A DNA stretch of 64,000 nt. It comes from Trichuris trichiura (lineage: Eukaryota > Nematoda > Enoplea > Trichinellida > Trichuridae). The stretch's first letter is position 1. Every line of letters starts with the position of its first letter. The DNA lies in the NCBI GenBank assembly GCA_037903355.1, contig JBAJFE010000042.1:2616001-2680000 (forward strand), read 5' to 3'. Of this stretch, positions 62,101 through 64,000 are shown piece by piece. Made by a program: the position numbers and the translations under genes. The notes below the pieces were generated by a model, which saw only the letters and a program-made list of their open reading frames with translations, had not been told where the DNA came from and searched no databases.

Positions 62101-64000
62101 GAAATATTTGTTAGCTACATCGCCAACCGTTACGTCACGTGCGAGGCTATATATAACAATTAGATATTCAACTTTTTAAACAATGCGAAAACAGAAAGAA
62201 AGCTTCAGCCAAAATAAAGCTCGTCCGCAACGTATAGATATTGTTATGGTCAATGCCAGATCTAAACATCATTCTCATCAAGCTGTGACTTTATTGTCCC
62301 TCCAGCTAAGCTCATATCGAAAAAGAGCATCTGCATACTGAAAGTTCAAAGAAGCAGGTTCATTACGTTTCCTACTTAGTTCGCTAACAAGCCTAACGCA
62401 AGCCACAACAGCCGCTATGGAAAAATGCTACTTGCTTATCTTGGCGCGGGCGGGAGTTAATTTCGACCGGAAGAAGCTTGCCAAACAGCGAAAATGGAAT
62501 GGAGCAGAATTTGTAATTTTGGTCATTTTCCGCTTTGTCATTTGTCCACAGATGAAGCGGAAGGTGATGAGTTGCCATCCCATGACTGATTGGCCTTGCT
62601 CTTAATGACGCCCAGTTGTGGCCATTTTCATGACCAACAAACCCTCTAATGTGCTGCCCATGAACGCTCCTTAAATTGTCCGTTTGTCCTGCCAATCAGA
62701 GCTTCCCAATTAAGGGAAGGGTGCTTCAATGCTGATGCATGCGCTCGTCAGCAACTAGTATTATCCAAAAATGGTACGTGGCGAGCAATTAGGGCTCTTC
62801 ATGGTAGGACGGTCGTCTTGAGGCACGCCTTGAAAACAAAAAGCCCATCGTTGCGTCAGTAACTCTTTCATTAGGAAAGTGAGCGCCAAGGGAGCTTTTA
62901 CTTACTAAAGGCGGCGAGAGAATAGCTCAATGCCACGTGTGGCTAACATACATCGCCCACGGTGAGCTAACATTAAGCTTATTACAATGATCCTATGCAT
63001 CGGCTAATAATGACGATCGGTGGCAAACTGGCAGGCCAGTTAAAACAAAAACGATTAAGCGTTCCGAGATTGCTTGGTCCATTGGTTAGGATCGAATTAA
63101 ATCAAAGCAGAAGAGCAGGTGATTTGGCAGGCGTGAAATGGAAACTCTACTAGCGATAGGATTTCAACTATAAGTCTTTAAAAGGGGTCCCAAATAGTAC
63201 GACTGAATAGCTTGTTGGATCATGTAGGTGCTGTTGCAGCAAAAACGTCTGTCACCCAGCTGGACAACGCTTTTTAAGGATGACCGGTTTTCCGTTTCAG
63301 TGCACCACAATCAATGAGCGAATACCGACTTGGATGGAGTTGTCAAGATATGCGCTAAATTTCCTTTCGAAACCCATTAAACGACTCGGTCATTCACGGT
63401 TTTCCAATCTCGCGCACTGCAGCAGACTCGCTTGCGGCCGCCTAATAGCCTTCAAATCACCAACCGCCGTCCAGTGGAACTTTAACCGCTGATAATGCAC
63501 CGAGACGGATGGAAACAGCATTTTTCGCAATTAGTGATATTGCTAAATTATACCGCACAGACAAGCGAATAACATACGACTAGTTCCGGTGGTAATAGCA
63601 CTCTTTTCAAAATGGAAATTCTGCATTAGACTGATTATATCTGTCAATTTTGAAAATAAACAGATCATGAGAATTGAGCGCGCCATTGGTGCGCCTACAA
63701 TGCGAAGGCAACAATTCGAAGGGACATTATCCGTAAGCAAAGTGCGCACTTTGATTACCAAGAAGGGCTAATTTGGTGTCAAAGGACTGTGGAAATGCAC
63801 AAATCCATATTTTCCAATAACGCAGTTCGTTCAGAGAGGCTTTAAATTGCATATCGCTTCTGACCATTCGACGTACATTCATTTAAAGCAAATGCCCAAT
63901 GTCCAACCGGTAACCTTTACGCAATCTGAACGTTCAACCATCAAGCAGCCGTCGTTTAACGAAACTGCGCGATTTCGCCAATTCCGTTGACGCACTGTTG
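59136..64000. other. Intergenic, nothing firmly recognised
   Basis: About 4.9 kb without a supported gene. The longest frames are a 100-codon minus-strand frame at 62393-62695 and 60-73 codon frames at 60631-60825, 63280-63492 and 63543-63771. None shows a domain motif. The 62.4-63.5 kb part appears less A+T-rich and could be a decayed element or an unrecognised exon, but I cannot support a call. Confidence 0.35.

Overview
This window is eukaryotic nuclear DNA, A+T-rich and gene-sparse. The compact animal gene models with canonical GT/AG introns of about 44-55 bp, together with scattered tracts built on the nematode telomere word TTAGGC (CCTAAG/GCCTAA on the other strand), suggest a nematode or close relative. 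A repeat-rich early-branching nematode would fit, but the species cannot be fixed from sequence alone. No bacterial operons, CRISPR array or recognisable RNA gene was seen.

Three protein-coding genes can be reconstructed with confidence. (1) 32272-33463, minus: a UBTD1/2-type ubiquitin-domain protein, three coding exons, about 285 aa, with an N-terminal acylation motif in its own small exon. (2) 35288-38866, minus: symplekin, the mRNA 3'-end processing scaffold, two coding exons, about 1110 aa. (3) 45122-51889, plus: a compact SETD2-type H3K36 methyltransferase (AWS-SET-postSET plus a C-terminal SRI domain), at least 18 exons and about 775 aa from the first supported Met. UBTD and symplekin lie head-to-tail on the minus strand. 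SETD2 is divergent from symplekin across 6.2 kb. Symplekin and SETD2 both act alongside RNA polymerase II (3'-end formation and co-transcriptional H3K36 methylation), but nothing shows that they are co-regulated.

The remaining sequence, roughly 80%, is decayed mobile DNA. I recognise a mariner transposase fossil with an inverted second copy of its end (58.2-59.1 kb), two GIY-YIG endonuclease fossils of Penelope-like type (27.1-27.6 kb minus; 41.5-41.8 kb plus), a probable Gypsy-type integrase scrap (0.77-1.0 kb), a pogo/Tigger-like MITE (54.3-54.5 kb) with a related end inside a SETD2 intron, a pair of diverged direct repeats (about 1.7-2.6 and 4.0-4.9 kb) carrying GAATATTC palindromes, and many foldback or hairpin insertions (5.8, 10.1, 17.2, 20.2, 34.3, 39.8 kb). 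The most notable unassigned families are a foldback/MITE family whose core is TTAGGC-like, and a palindromic family sharing a CGCTGAAGA...GACCCGAAAGCTCCGG motif.

Exon coordinates come from manual frame and splice-site reading. TE assignments come from recognising family motifs, without database searches.
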